Below are positions 38,534 to 48,467 of a DNA stretch of 64,000 bases, piece by piece. The position numbers and the translations under genes were made by a program. This stretch comes from JAWKSY01 sp041402125 (GTDB lineage: Bacteria; Planctomycetota; GCA-002687715; DRQF01), in contig JAWKSY010000003.1 of assembly GCA_041402125.1 (NCBI GenBank), positions 124,001-188,000 of the forward strand, written 5' to 3'. Under the pieces are notes generated by a model. The model did no database searches. It worked only from the letters and a program-made list of their open reading frames with translations, and had not been told where the DNA came from. The stretch's first letter is position 1; the number at the start of each line of letters is the position of its first letter.

Positions 38534-40261
38534 ATGAGCATTTCCGAGAACATCAAGCGCCACATGCCCTCCGAGGACGAGATCGCCAAGATGGTGGCGG
38601 CCTGCGTCGGCGAGCGTGTCGAGTACGAGTCCACCGTCGCGGAGTTCAAGCCCGAGACCATCCTCAACGGGAAGATCGTCGGTCGCCACGGTGACGACGT
38701 CATCATCGACATCGGCTACAAGTGCGAGGGCGTGATCGACGTGGCCGAGTTCGGCGACGTCGCGCCCAAGATCGGCGACGAGGTCGAGGTCTTCCTCGAG
38801 GAGGTCGAGGACTCCTACGGCAACGTGGTCCTCTCGAAGAAGAAGGCCGACCGCATGCGCGGTTGGGAGCGGGTCATCGCCGATCACAACGAGGGCGACG
38901 TCGTCCGCGGCGTGGTCACCCGGAAGATCAAGGGCGGTCTGCTCGTCGACATCGGCTTCCTCTGCTTCCTCCCGGCCAGCCAGGTCAGCATCCGTCGGAC
39001 GCCCGACGTGTCGACCTACATCGGCAAGGAGATCGAGGCGCGGATCATCAAGATCGACGAGGCGCGGATGAACATCGTCATCTCGCGCCGGAAGCTGCTC
39101 GAGGAAGGACGCGACCAGCTCAAGTCCGAGCTGCTCTCGACCCTCAACGAGGGCCAGCTCCGCGTCGGCGTGGTCAAGAACATCGCCGACTTCGGCGCCT
39201 TCGTCGACCTCGGCGGCATCGACGGCCTGCTGCACATCACCGACATGAGCTGGGGTCGCATCAGCCACCCGTCCGAGATGCTCGGCATCGACGACGAGGT
39301 CGAGGTCAAGATCCTCAAGTTCGACAAGGACTCGGAGCGCATCGCGCTCGGTCTCAAGCAGAAGACCGAGAGCCCCTGGAAGAAGATCGAGGAGCGCTAC
39401 CAGCCGGGCATGAAGGTGCGCGGCGAGGTCGTCAACGTGATGTCCTACGGCGCCTTCGTGAAGCTCGAGGAGGGCGTCGAGGGTCTCGTCCACATCTCCG
39501 AGATGAGCTGGACCCGTCGCGTGAACCATCCCAGCGAGATGGTGAACATCGGCGACGTCGTCGAGGTCGTCGTGCTGAACGTGAACCCCTCCAAGCAGGA
39601 GATCTCGCTCGGCATGAAGCAGGTCGAGGACAACCCCTGGACCCAGGTCGAGGAGAAGTACCCGGTCGGCACGATCATCAGCGGCCGCGTCCGCAACCTC
39701 ACCAACTACGGCGCCTTCATCGAGATCGAGGAGGGCATCGACGGCCTGCTCCACGTCAGCGACATGAGCTGGACCAAGAAGATCAGCCATCCGTCCGAGA
39801 GCGTGAAGAAGGGCGACGAGGTCGAGGCGATCGTCCTCTCCGTCGACCAGGAGAAGAAGCGCGTGGCCCTCGGCCTCAAGCAGCTCTCCGAGGACCCGTG
39901 GGAGACCGACATCCCGTCGCGCTTCCGCGTCGGCGAGGAGCTCGAGGGCGTGGTCACCAAGATCACGAACTTCGGCGTCTTCGTCGAGATCGGCGACGAT
40001 CTCGAGGGTCTGATGCACATCTCCGAGCTGTCGGACGCGAAGGTCGATGATCCCGAGGACATCGTCAACGTCGGCGACAAGGTCTCCGTCCGCATCATCA
40101 AGGTGAACACGGACGAGCGGAAGATCGGCCTCAGCCTCATGGAGGTCATCGAGAAGGCCGCTCCGGGCACCGTCCCGGCGCCGGCCGCCGTCGAGGCCAC
40201 CGAGGACGGCGACGCCGCGGGCGACGAGACCCCGGCCGAGGACGACTCGGCCGAGGGCTGA
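38534..40261 (+). CDS. rpsA: 30S ribosomal protein S1
   Basis: A 575-residue protein of six S1/OB-fold repeats, roughly at residues 40-105, 122-188, 207-274, 292-360, 380-446 and 465-532. Repeats 3-6 carry the typical xDFGAFVDLGGIDGLLHITDMSW phrase in variants. S1 binds mRNA on the 30S subunit and helps initiation. The last 30 residues are acidic and Ala/Glu/Asp-rich. Length and repeat number match the full-size proteobacterial-type S1. The ATG at 38534 begins the conserved region; no strong Shine-Dalgarno is seen just before it, as is common for rpsA. Confidence 0.95.
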   Translation: MSISENIKRHMPSEDEIAKMVAACVGERVEYESTVAEFKPETILNGKIVGRHGDDVIIDIGYKCEGVIDVAEFGDVAPKIGDEVEVFLEEVEDSYGNVVLSKKKADRMRGWERVIADHNEGDVVRGVVTRKIKGGLLVDIGFLCFLPASQVSIRRTPDVSTYIGKEIEARIIKIDEARMNIVISRRKLLEEGRDQLKSELLSTLNEGQLRVGVVKNIADFGAFVDLGGIDGLLHITDMSWGRISHPSEMLGIDDEVEVKILKFDKDSERIALGLKQKTESPWKKIEERYQPGMKVRGEVVNVMSYGAFVKLEEGVEGLVHISEMSWTRRVNHPSEMVNIGDVVEVVVLNVNPSKQEISLGMKQVEDNPWTQVEEKYPVGTIISGRVRNLTNYGAFIEIEEGIDGLLHVSDMSWTKKISHPSESVKKGDEVEAIVLSVDQEKKRVALGLKQLSEDPWETDIPSRFRVGEELEGVVTKITNFGVFVEIGDDLEGLMHISELSDAKVDDPEDIVNVGDKVSVRIIKVNTDERKIGLSLMEVIEKAAPGTVPAPAAVEATEDGDAAGDETPAEDDSAEG

Positions 40262-40282
40262 TTGCTCGAGATCATGACGGCA

Positions 40283-40313
40283 CGGCCCCGGATCGCTCCG
40301 CGATCCGGGGCCG
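40283..40313 (+). terminator. Terminator after rpsA
   Basis: A perfect 14-base stem (40283-40296 with 40300-40313) with a 3-base loop, 22 bases after the rpsA stop codon, followed by CGTTCATTTCTG. Confidence 0.7.
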
Positions 40314-40429
40314 CGTTCATTTCTGCGACGGGCCCCGGGCCTCGACGACCCGCCCGATGCTGGGCGGATTCGGGCCCCCTTGCTATCGTCGTCGGCCGTC
40401 GGGAAGAGACCCGGGAAGAGGTGGATTCG

Positions 40430-41455
40430 ATGCCTGCATGCCGCGCCGTCGCCCTGATCGCGCTCCTCCTCGTGCCGCTCTCAGGCGGCTGCGCGGAGGT
40501 CGAGTCGACGCCCGACGCCGGCGCCGAGACCGCGCTGCCCGCCGCCGGCGGGCGGACGGACTGGGAGACGCGGCACGCGATCGTCGCCGCCGCGGTCGAT
40601 GAGGGGCGCCACGCCGACGCCCTCGACCTCGTCGACGCCGTCTTCGCCGAGGATCCGCCGCCGGTGTGGAGCGGGCGCTTCCAGCTCCTCCAGTTCCGGG
40701 CGAAGCGCGAGTTCCTGCGACGCGATTGCTTCGACGCGGAGATCGTCGTCGACCGCGAGCACTACGTCATCGGAGACGTGATCGACGGCGAGGTCGTCCT
40801 CCTCAACCGCTCGCGCTGGCCGGTCCGGATCCCCGCCGTGCGGGAGGTCCCCGAGCCCGACGGCCGCGGCACCGTCGCGTCGAAGACGATCTTCGCGCGC
40901 GCCGTGACCTACCGGGAGTACCGGCCCGACGACACCGTCGTCACGCAGACGGACTCGCGGAACATCATCGTCGACGAGGACGTCCTCCTGGAGCCCGGCG
41001 AGTCCTTCCGCGTCCCGGTGGCGCTCGACACGACGGTCAACAACATCGCGGGGACGATGCTCCGCACCTACACCTTCGCGTGCTCGCTCCGGGCGGCGCA
41101 GATCGAGGTGGGGGAGCGGTCGTTCAACGAGGAACTCGAGTTCCGCCCCGTCACGGTCCGCGTCTACCCGCGCAACGCCGACCACCTGGCCGAGGATCCC
41201 CTCGCGAGTCTCGGCGAGGCGCTGGCCCGCCGAAGCCCGGTCCACGTCACGCTCGCGGCGTCCTTCGCGGCCGAGCTCGAGGACCGGGAGCCCCTGTTCG
41301 CGGCCCTCGAGACCGCCCTCGCGGACGAGTCGTACCCCGAGGTCATGCACCGCGCGATCATGACCAGCCTCGTGATCGCGACCTCCGTCGACGGAGAACC
41401 CGTCCGGAGGGACCGCGACGGCTGGCTGGACTGGCTGAGAAGGAGACTGAGGTGA
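40430..41455 (+). CDS. Putative lipoprotein of unknown function
   Basis: A 341-residue protein with a lipoprotein signal: hydrophobic VALIALLLVPLSGGC with the lipobox LSGGC (Cys near residue 20). The mature part is strand-rich in the middle (YVIGDVIDGEVVLLNRSRWPVRIPAV and EDVLLEPGESFRVPVALDTT), suggesting a beta-sandwich, and helical at both ends. I do not recognise the family. The start at 40430 gives the signal peptide directly. It is coupled to tyrS, whose GTG overlaps its stop; a functional link is not evident. Confidence 0.7.
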   Translation: MPACRAVALIALLLVPLSGGCAEVESTPDAGAETALPAAGGRTDWETRHAIVAAAVDEGRHADALDLVDAVFAEDPPPVWSGRFQLLQFRAKREFLRRDCFDAEIVVDREHYVIGDVIDGEVVLLNRSRWPVRIPAVREVPEPDGRGTVASKTIFARAVTYREYRPDDTVVTQTDSRNIIVDEDVLLEPGESFRVPVALDTTVNNIAGTMLRTYTFACSLRAAQIEVGERSFNEELEFRPVTVRVYPRNADHLAEDPLASLGEALARRSPVHVTLAASFAAELEDREPLFAALETALADESYPEVMHRAIMTSLVIATSVDGEPVRRDRDGWLDWLRRRLR

Positions 41456-42699
41456 CGACCCCGGATCAGGATCCCGCCCTCGAGGCCGAGGTGGAGCGCC
41501 AGATGGCGGAGCTCCGTCGCGGCGCGACCCAGATCGTGTCGGAGGAGGGCCTGCGGGCCCGCATCGCCCGGTCCGTCCGGACGGGAAGGCCTCTGCGCGT
41601 GAAGCTCGGCGTGGATCCCACCGCGCACGACCTCCACCTCGGCTTCACGCTTCCGCTGCGCAAGCTGCAGGTCTTCTCCGAGCTCGGCCACCAGCCGGTC
41701 CTGATCATCGGCGACGCCACCGCGATGGTCGGCGACCCCTCGGGGCGCAACAAGGCCCGGCCGCAGCTCACGCGGGAGATGGTCGACGACTACGCGGCCA
41801 GCTACCTGCGGCAGGCCTCGAAGGTGCTCGACCTCGAACGCGTCGAGGTGCGTCGCAACAGCGAGTGGCTCGGCGAGCTCGGCTTCAGCGGCATGATCGG
41901 ACTCGTCGGTCACGCGACCGTCGCCCAGCTCCTCGTCCGGGAGGACTTCGCCAAGCGGTACCGCGAGGGGACGCCGATCTACCTCCACGAGTTCGTCTAC
42001 CCGCTCCTGCAGGGCTGGGATTCCGTCGTCGTCCGCGCCGACGTCGAGCTCGGCGGGCAGGACCAGCTCTTCAACCTCCTCATCGGACGCGACCTGCAGG
42101 AGGCCGAGGGCCAGGAGGCCCAGATCTGCATGATGGGGCCGCTGCTCGTCGGCCTCGACGGCAGCCGGAAGATGTCGAAGTCCTTCGGCAACTCCATCGG
42201 CCTCGACGAGGCGCCGGGCGAGATGTTCGGCAAGGTGATGAGCCTCCCCGACGAGCTGATGCGTCCCTGGTTCGAGCTCGCGACGACGCTGCCGCTGGAT
42301 GAGATCGAGGCGATCTTCGCCGCCGGGTCGCACCCCCGCGACCTCAAGGACCGGCTCGGCCGCGAGATCGTCGAGCGCTTCCACGACGAGGCCGCCGCGC
42401 AGGGCGCCAGCGACGAGTTCCGCCGCATCTTCACCGAACAGCAGCTCCCGAGCGAGATCGAGGAGCTCCCCGTCCCGGCCGACGCCCTCGACGCCGAGGG
42501 ACGGATCTGGATCGTGGCGCTGCTGCGCCTCGCCGGCTTCGTCACGTCCAACGGCGAGGGCATGCGCCTCGTCTCCCAGGGGGGCATCAAGATCGAGGGA
42601 GAGGCGGTGGGGGACCCGAAGGCCGAGGTGACCTTCGAGGACGGCGCCGTGCTCCGCGCGGGCAAGAAGCGCTTCGTCCGCCTCCGCCGTCCGGAGTGA
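41452..42699 (+). CDS. tyrS: Tyrosyl-tRNA synthetase
   Basis: A 415-residue class I aminoacyl-tRNA synthetase. The HIGH-like motif is HDLHLG (59-64), the tyrosine pocket includes GDATAMVGDPSGRN, and the class I signature is an intact KMSKS (240-244). LGGQDQLFNLL precedes it. The C-terminal 70 residues form an S4-like RNA-binding domain (LLRLAGFVTSNGEGMRLVSQGG). The sequence around VDPTAHDLHLGFTLPLRKLQVF resembles the TyrZ-like branch more than the E. coli-type TyrS. Start GTG overlaps the upstream lipoprotein stop. Confidence 0.94.
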   Translation: MTTPDQDPALEAEVERQMAELRRGATQIVSEEGLRARIARSVRTGRPLRVKLGVDPTAHDLHLGFTLPLRKLQVFSELGHQPVLIIGDATAMVGDPSGRNKARPQLTREMVDDYAASYLRQASKVLDLERVEVRRNSEWLGELGFSGMIGLVGHATVAQLLVREDFAKRYREGTPIYLHEFVYPLLQGWDSVVVRADVELGGQDQLFNLLIGRDLQEAEGQEAQICMMGPLLVGLDGSRKMSKSFGNSIGLDEAPGEMFGKVMSLPDELMRPWFELATTLPLDEIEAIFAAGSHPRDLKDRLGREIVERFHDEAAAQGASDEFRRIFTEQQLPSEIEELPVPADALDAEGRIWIVALLRLAGFVTSNGEGMRLVSQGGIKIEGEAVGDPKAEVTFEDGAVLRAGKKRFVRLRRPE

Positions 42700-42790
42700 T
42701 TTCGCCGCCGACGTCCCCGTTCCGTACTGTGATAGAGTCCACCGGCGGCGCTCCGACGCCGCCGTCACCCGCGAGCCCCGGAGCCTCGAG

Positions 42791-44305
42791 ATGCGATCCC
42801 TCTCCTTCCTCATCGCCGCCGCCGTCGCCGTGGTCCTGGCGACGCCGCTGCACGCCGACGAGATCACCCTCAAGTCGGGCGAGAAGATCCTCGACTGCAA
42901 GGTCATCAAGAAGACCGACGACAAGTGGCGCGTCGAGCTGGTCGACGGCAAGAAGATCTGGATCGAGGTGGGCGACATCGTCACGCACATCGAGAAGGAG
43001 ACGGTCGGCGACGAGTTCGACAAGCGCGCGAAGGAACTCGACAAGAAGGACGTCGCGGGGATGATCGCCCTCGGGCGCTGGGGGCTCGAGAAGGGCGTCA
43101 ACGTCGAGGCGAAGAAGCTCCTCGCCAAGGTCGTCAAGCTCGACTCGGAGAACGCCGAGGCGCGCGAGCTCCTCGGGCACAAGAAGTGCGACGACGGCAA
43201 GTGGCGCTACGGCTCCGCGCTCGAGACCTACGAGCGCAAGAAGATGGAAGGCGAGTACAAGGCGCGGGGATGGGTGAAGCTCGACGACGAGTGGGTGCCG
43301 CCGTCGGTCGCCGCGCGCCGCAAGGCCGGGCTCGTCGAGCACGAGGGGCGCTGGGTCACCAAGGAGGACCAGGGGCGACTCGCGAAGGGCGACACCTGGC
43401 TCGGCAACGACTGGTACTCGAAGGAGGAGCTCGCCCGCATCGAGGCCGGCGAGATCCGTGAGGGCGGGAGCTGGAAGTCGATCGAGGAGCTCGACAAGCT
43501 CCACCGCGATCCGACGAACCCCTGGGTCCTCCAGTCCGAGCACTTCGTGGTGCTCGGTCCGATCGGCTTCAAGAGCAACATCCTCGTCCTCGAGCAGGCG
43601 GAGAAGATCTGGAAGCACGCGGCGGAGCTCTTCGGCGACGAGCCGGTCTGCTTCGACCGCGCGACCCGGATCCCGATCTTCATCACGCGCGACCAGGCGA
43701 GCTACGCGAAGACCTGCAACTCGGTGCAGCCGAAGCCGGGGCCGCGACAGGACGCCTACTGCAGCTGCCGCGGCGCGATCTGCGCGTCCCGCCAGGGCGT
43801 GATCGCGTACTGGTACAACGCGGACTTCACGTCCCAGTGGATCCGACACGCCGCGTCGCAGGCCATCATGGACCGGCTCTGGGGCTACGACCGGCTGGGC
43901 TCGAACGGCTTCGAGGCGCTCGGCGCCTACTTCGAGGCCTGCGCCAAGGACGGGCGCTTCGGGCCGACCGCGGCGACGCACCAGTACCTCACGGGCTGGA
44001 ATCTCGAGGACGCCAGTCCTTTCGCCGCGCTCACCGAGGTCAAGGTCTCGCTCGGCCAGCACAACGGGACCGAGATCGACCGCATGTGGGCCCGCGCCGG
44101 CTACGCGATGCACTGGATCATCGAGAACTACCGTCCGGCCTTCGACGCCTGGATGCTCGAGTTCCAGACCGGCAAGGCGACGCACAAGGAGCTCATCGAG
44201 GGCGTGAAGGCGGCGTCGGGGATGACCGACGACCAGATCCTCGAGGACTTCCGGCGGCGGCTGAAGACCTTCCAGCGCGAGTACCGGACGCCGCCGGGGC
44301 TGTGA
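42791..44305 (+). CDS. Secreted protein of unknown function, DUF1570-like in layout
   Basis: A 504-residue exported protein with signal peptide MRSLSFLIAAAVAVVLATPLHA. Residues 24-80 form a small strand-rich domain (ITLKSGEKILDCKVIKKTDDKW). Residues 140-235 contain Trp-centred repeats of about 25 residues (RGWVKLDDEWVPPSVAARR, EGRWVTKEDQGRLAKG, GNDWYSKEELARIEAG). The C-terminal 260 residues resemble peptidase-like planctomycete proteins (SEHFVVLGPIGF), but the expected HExxH is absent (IRHAASQAIMDRL). Four cysteines cluster near residue 315-335. Probably periplasmic; catalytic activity is doubtful. Confidence 0.62.
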   Translation: MRSLSFLIAAAVAVVLATPLHADEITLKSGEKILDCKVIKKTDDKWRVELVDGKKIWIEVGDIVTHIEKETVGDEFDKRAKELDKKDVAGMIALGRWGLEKGVNVEAKKLLAKVVKLDSENAEARELLGHKKCDDGKWRYGSALETYERKKMEGEYKARGWVKLDDEWVPPSVAARRKAGLVEHEGRWVTKEDQGRLAKGDTWLGNDWYSKEELARIEAGEIREGGSWKSIEELDKLHRDPTNPWVLQSEHFVVLGPIGFKSNILVLEQAEKIWKHAAELFGDEPVCFDRATRIPIFITRDQASYAKTCNSVQPKPGPRQDAYCSCRGAICASRQGVIAYWYNADFTSQWIRHAASQAIMDRLWGYDRLGSNGFEALGAYFEACAKDGRFGPTAATHQYLTGWNLEDASPFAALTEVKVSLGQHNGTEIDRMWARAGYAMHWIIENYRPAFDAWMLEFQTGKATHKELIEGVKAASGMTDDQILEDFRRRLKTFQREYRTPPGL

Positions 44306-44500
44306 GGGCATGACGGGGAGCGGTGACGGGACGCCGGATCGACGCATCCCGGCGCAGGGCGGCCTCCGAGGCCGAATTCGCCCCCCGCGGAAAAATCACA
44401 TAACAAACATTATCGGACCTTATGGGGATCGAGACGGGGTGGCCCCGAAGGCCCGCCCGACCGCCTCGCCCCGCCCGTCGAACCGGCCAGGGAGAGCCGC
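44306..44500. promoter_or_regulatory. AT-rich upstream region of the glutamate dehydrogenase gene
   Basis: The segment 44390-44425 (AAAAATCACATAACAAACAT, then TATCGGACCTTATGGGG) is far more A/T-rich than its surroundings and sits 75-110 bases upstream of the GTG start. It is the most likely promoter position. I cannot fix a -35/-10 pair with standard spacing. Confidence 0.4.
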
Positions 44501-45814
<1,314 letters not shown>

Positions 45815-45838
45815 GGCGCGCGCCGCCCTTTCAATGGA

Positions 45839-45880
45839 CCGCCCCGCCGCCCTCTCGAATCGCGAGGGACGGCGGGGCGG
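45839..45880. terminator. Bidirectional terminator between convergent genes
   Basis: CCGCCCCGCCG (45839-45849) pairs with CGGCGGGGCGG (45870-45880), extended inward by an imperfect CCCTC/GAGGG stem, and followed by TTCTCGTTC. It serves the glutamate dehydrogenase gene and the convergent secreted protein gene. Confidence 0.65.
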
Positions 45881-45901
45881 TTCTCGTTCGAGGACCTGAC
45901 T

Positions 45902-46975
45902 TCAGTTGATCGCGAGCTGCACCGCGTCGGAGACGCCGATGCCGAAGGGGCGGTTGACCGGATCCGTCGGGTCGAGGCAGAGCGCCTGCACGTTGACGCT
46001 GCGGTTGATGCCGCCGAGCGAGGCCGGCACCGTGCCGCCCGCGACGTAGCCGCCCGGCAGGAGCACCGGCGAGAAGAGCGCGCCCGCCGCGCTGAGGCCG
46101 TCCACCATGATGAAGGGCGAGCCGGTCGTGTGCACGCTGGCGCCGACGAAGTCGCCGGGAATGGTGAGCGGCAGGAAGGAGGCTCCGGTCGGCAGGTCCT
46201 CGAAGATGACGAGGAGCGGCGATCCGTCGAGCGAGCCGCCCGGCGAGCTCATCGTGAAGGACACGAGATCCCCGGCGTTGACGGTCGCCGCGTCGCCGGC
46301 GACGGGCGTGCCGTTGACCGCGATGCCGACGCCGACGTCCGCGCCGTTGCCGGGCAGGATCGGGTTCGCCGCGCCGAAGGTCGGCGAGGGATCGATGAAC
46401 CAGTCCCCGGCGGTATCGCCGGAGCCGTCGTAGGCGAGCGACATGCCCTCCGGCGGGGTGGCGACGAAGGTCCCGGAGACCCACTCGCCGGCGGCGTTCG
46501 CGATCGTCTCGCGGAGGTGACCCGAACCGCCCCACTGGACGAAGTCCATCATCGCGGCCGGGTTCGTGAACTGCGGCGTCGAGTAGAGACCGATCGCGCC
46601 CGTCGCGTCGAGCGGCGTGCTGCCGGTGTTGAAGAGGAAGTTCGCGGGCGCGGTCCCGGTGTAGAAGTGATTCACCGGGAGCGGCGGCAGGGGCGCGAAG
46701 CCGCGCCAGTGGATGACCATGCTCTCCCCCACCGCCAGCGAGACGCCGGCCGGCAGGAGCCAGTAGTGCACGGTGGTCGCGCCGTCCTGCACGCAGAGCG
46801 ACTCGTTGCCGGTCGTCGTGTAGACGCCCGGGCCGAAGTTCGTGAGCTCGACGAGCTCGAAGCCGTCGTCGGCTCCGACCGGGTCGACGAGGATCTCGCC
46901 GAAGGCGAGCTGCGCGGGGGCGTGAGCGGCGAGCGCCGCGAGGGCGAGCACGAGAGCGAGGAACGAACGGAGCAT
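45902..46975 (-). CDS. Secreted lamin-tail-domain-like protein
   Basis: A 357-residue exported protein: signal peptide MLRSFLALVLALAALAAHAPAQ, then a lamin-tail-like beta domain (GEILVDPVGADDGFELVELTN, SLAVGESMVIHW, FVQWGGSG). The second half (residues 215-357) is a separate strand-rich domain ending in DPVNRPFGIGVSDAVQLAIN, like the C-terminal domain seen in other exported proteins of such genomes. Lamin-tail domains in bacteria occur in cell-surface proteins, often with nucleases; no nuclease motif is seen here. A GGAGG ribosome binding site precedes the ATG at 46975. Confidence 0.68.
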   Translation of the reverse strand: MLRSFLALVLALAALAAHAPAQLAFGEILVDPVGADDGFELVELTNFGPGVYTTTGNESLCVQDGATTVHYWLLPAGVSLAVGESMVIHWRGFAPLPPLPVNHFYTGTAPANFLFNTGSTPLDATGAIGLYSTPQFTNPAAMMDFVQWGGSGHLRETIANAAGEWVSGTFVATPPEGMSLAYDGSGDTAGDWFIDPSPTFGAANPILPGNGADVGVGIAVNGTPVAGDAATVNAGDLVSFTMSSPGGSLDGSPLLVIFEDLPTGASFLPLTIPGDFVGASVHTTGSPFIMVDGLSAAGALFSPVLLPGGYVAGGTVPASLGGINRSVNVQALCLDPTDPVNRPFGIGVSDAVQLAIN

Positions 46976-47207
46976 CGGGGGTTACCTCCGGGCCATGCGG
47001 TTTCGAACGGCGGAGGATCCGATGCTCACATCGGGCGAGACCGCTCGCGCGAGGCGAACGGTCGCGAGGGAGAATCGGGGGTCTCACGCCGGACGGCCAT
47101 CGGACCCGATCGGCGGCGCGAAGTCACGTGCGATGCGAAATTCGCGCGCCGATCGCGACGACGCCGAAGATCCTCCGGCGCGTCTCGCGACGAGGGAACC
47201 GTCTCGT

Positions 47208-48467
47208 TCAGTTCGCCCCGCGACGCGCCGCGAGGTAGTCCATCAGATGATGGAACTGGAAGTGGAGATCGTGCTCGTCGACGCCGAGGGGCCGCTTGAA
47301 GAAGCAGGCGAGCTGGGTCATCAGACCCTCCTCGCCGCTGCGGTGCGCGTAGTCGGCGAGTCGCACCATGTCGAGCACGATCGGCGCGGCGAGGATCGCA
47401 TCGCATCCCTGCCACGTGAACTGCAGGCTCATCTTGTAGTCGAGGAAGCCGCGGAAGTGGATGAAGTCCCACGCGGTCTTGAGGTCGCTGAGGCTGGGCA
47501 CGTAGTCGATCGCGACGTGCGTGTGCAGCGGGTAGCCGAGGATGCGGTTCAGGACCCCGTCCTTGGTCTCGACCTTCGAGGCCTTGTTCCGCTCGTCCGC
47601 GAGCACCTGACCGTCGCGATCACCGAGGATGTTGTAGCCCTGCCAGCTCATCACCTCGAGGTGGCGATACTTGAACATCGGCGCCAGCGCGCTCTTCACC
47701 AGGGTCTCGCCGGTCTTGCCGTCGTTCCCCATGACGGGGACGCCCTTCTTCGCCGCCAGCTTGAGATGCGCGGGCAGGAGCGCCGCGTTGCTCGGCGTGA
47801 AGTTCAGGAAGGGGAAGCCGAGCGAGATCGCGGCCCAGGCGTAGAGCGAGCTCGCCCGCACCGCGGTGCGCCGATCCTCGGCGACGAGCCGGCGGAAGCC
47901 GGCGATCGACTGGTGGTCCTTCTGCGGCTCGAGCCGCGGCTCGGTGGACGCGAGGTTGACGACGACCACGTCGCGGAGACCGTGGAGATCGCGGAACTCC
48001 TCGAGGTCTCGGGTGATCCCGTCGAGCGTGTCCGCGAGGGACTCGCGGCGGCGCTTCGCCGCCTTGCCGGCGAGCGCGGTCACGGCGGCGCCGCAGTTGA
48101 CCACGGTGCCGAGTCGCAGGTTCTCGTCCACCGCGTCGAGGTCGGCGCGGATCGCCTCGAGCGGCTCGAAGGGGATCGTCCCCGTGTCGCGGTGGATCTC
48201 GAGCGCGCTCGCGTGCAGCGACACCGGACGGATGTCGTGGCCGCCGAAGACCAGGTCCCCGAGGTCGGCGACCTCGAGGTGGGAGAAGGCCGGCGTGCTG
48301 GTGACGAGGCCGTTGTTCGAGGCCAGGCCGCGGGCGATCATCCGCGCCCCGCAGACCATGGTCGTCGCGAGGCCGCCGCCGAGGCCCACCACCCAGACGC
48401 CGAGGCGTCCGCGGGCCGGGCTCTCCGCGCCCTTCTCCGTCTTCGATCCGCCGCGTCGCGCGCTCAT
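47208..48467 (-). CDS. ino1: Inositol-3-phosphate synthase (Ino1 family)
   Basis: A 419-residue NAD-dependent enzyme that isomerises glucose 6-phosphate to 1D-myo-inositol 3-phosphate. The Rossmann glycine loop is VVGLGGGLATT near residues 26-36. Downstream, VVVNLASTEPR, the family phrase GNDGKTGETLVKSALAPMF and the region HVAIDYVPSLSD with LQFTWQGCDAILAAP are all present. The product may serve lipids, compatible solutes or a thiol; nothing here decides which. The ATG at 48467 overlaps the nadE stop (ATGA), so nadE and this gene form one transcript. Confidence 0.88.
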   Translation of the reverse strand: MSARRGGSKTEKGAESPARGRLGVWVVGLGGGLATTMVCGARMIARGLASNNGLVTSTPAFSHLEVADLGDLVFGGHDIRPVSLHASALEIHRDTGTIPFEPLEAIRADLDAVDENLRLGTVVNCGAAVTALAGKAAKRRRESLADTLDGITRDLEEFRDLHGLRDVVVVNLASTEPRLEPQKDHQSIAGFRRLVAEDRRTAVRASSLYAWAAISLGFPFLNFTPSNAALLPAHLKLAAKKGVPVMGNDGKTGETLVKSALAPMFKYRHLEVMSWQGYNILGDRDGQVLADERNKASKVETKDGVLNRILGYPLHTHVAIDYVPSLSDLKTAWDFIHFRGFLDYKMSLQFTWQGCDAILAAPIVLDMVRLADYAHRSGEEGLMTQLACFFKRPLGVDEHDLHFQFHHLMDYLAARRGAN

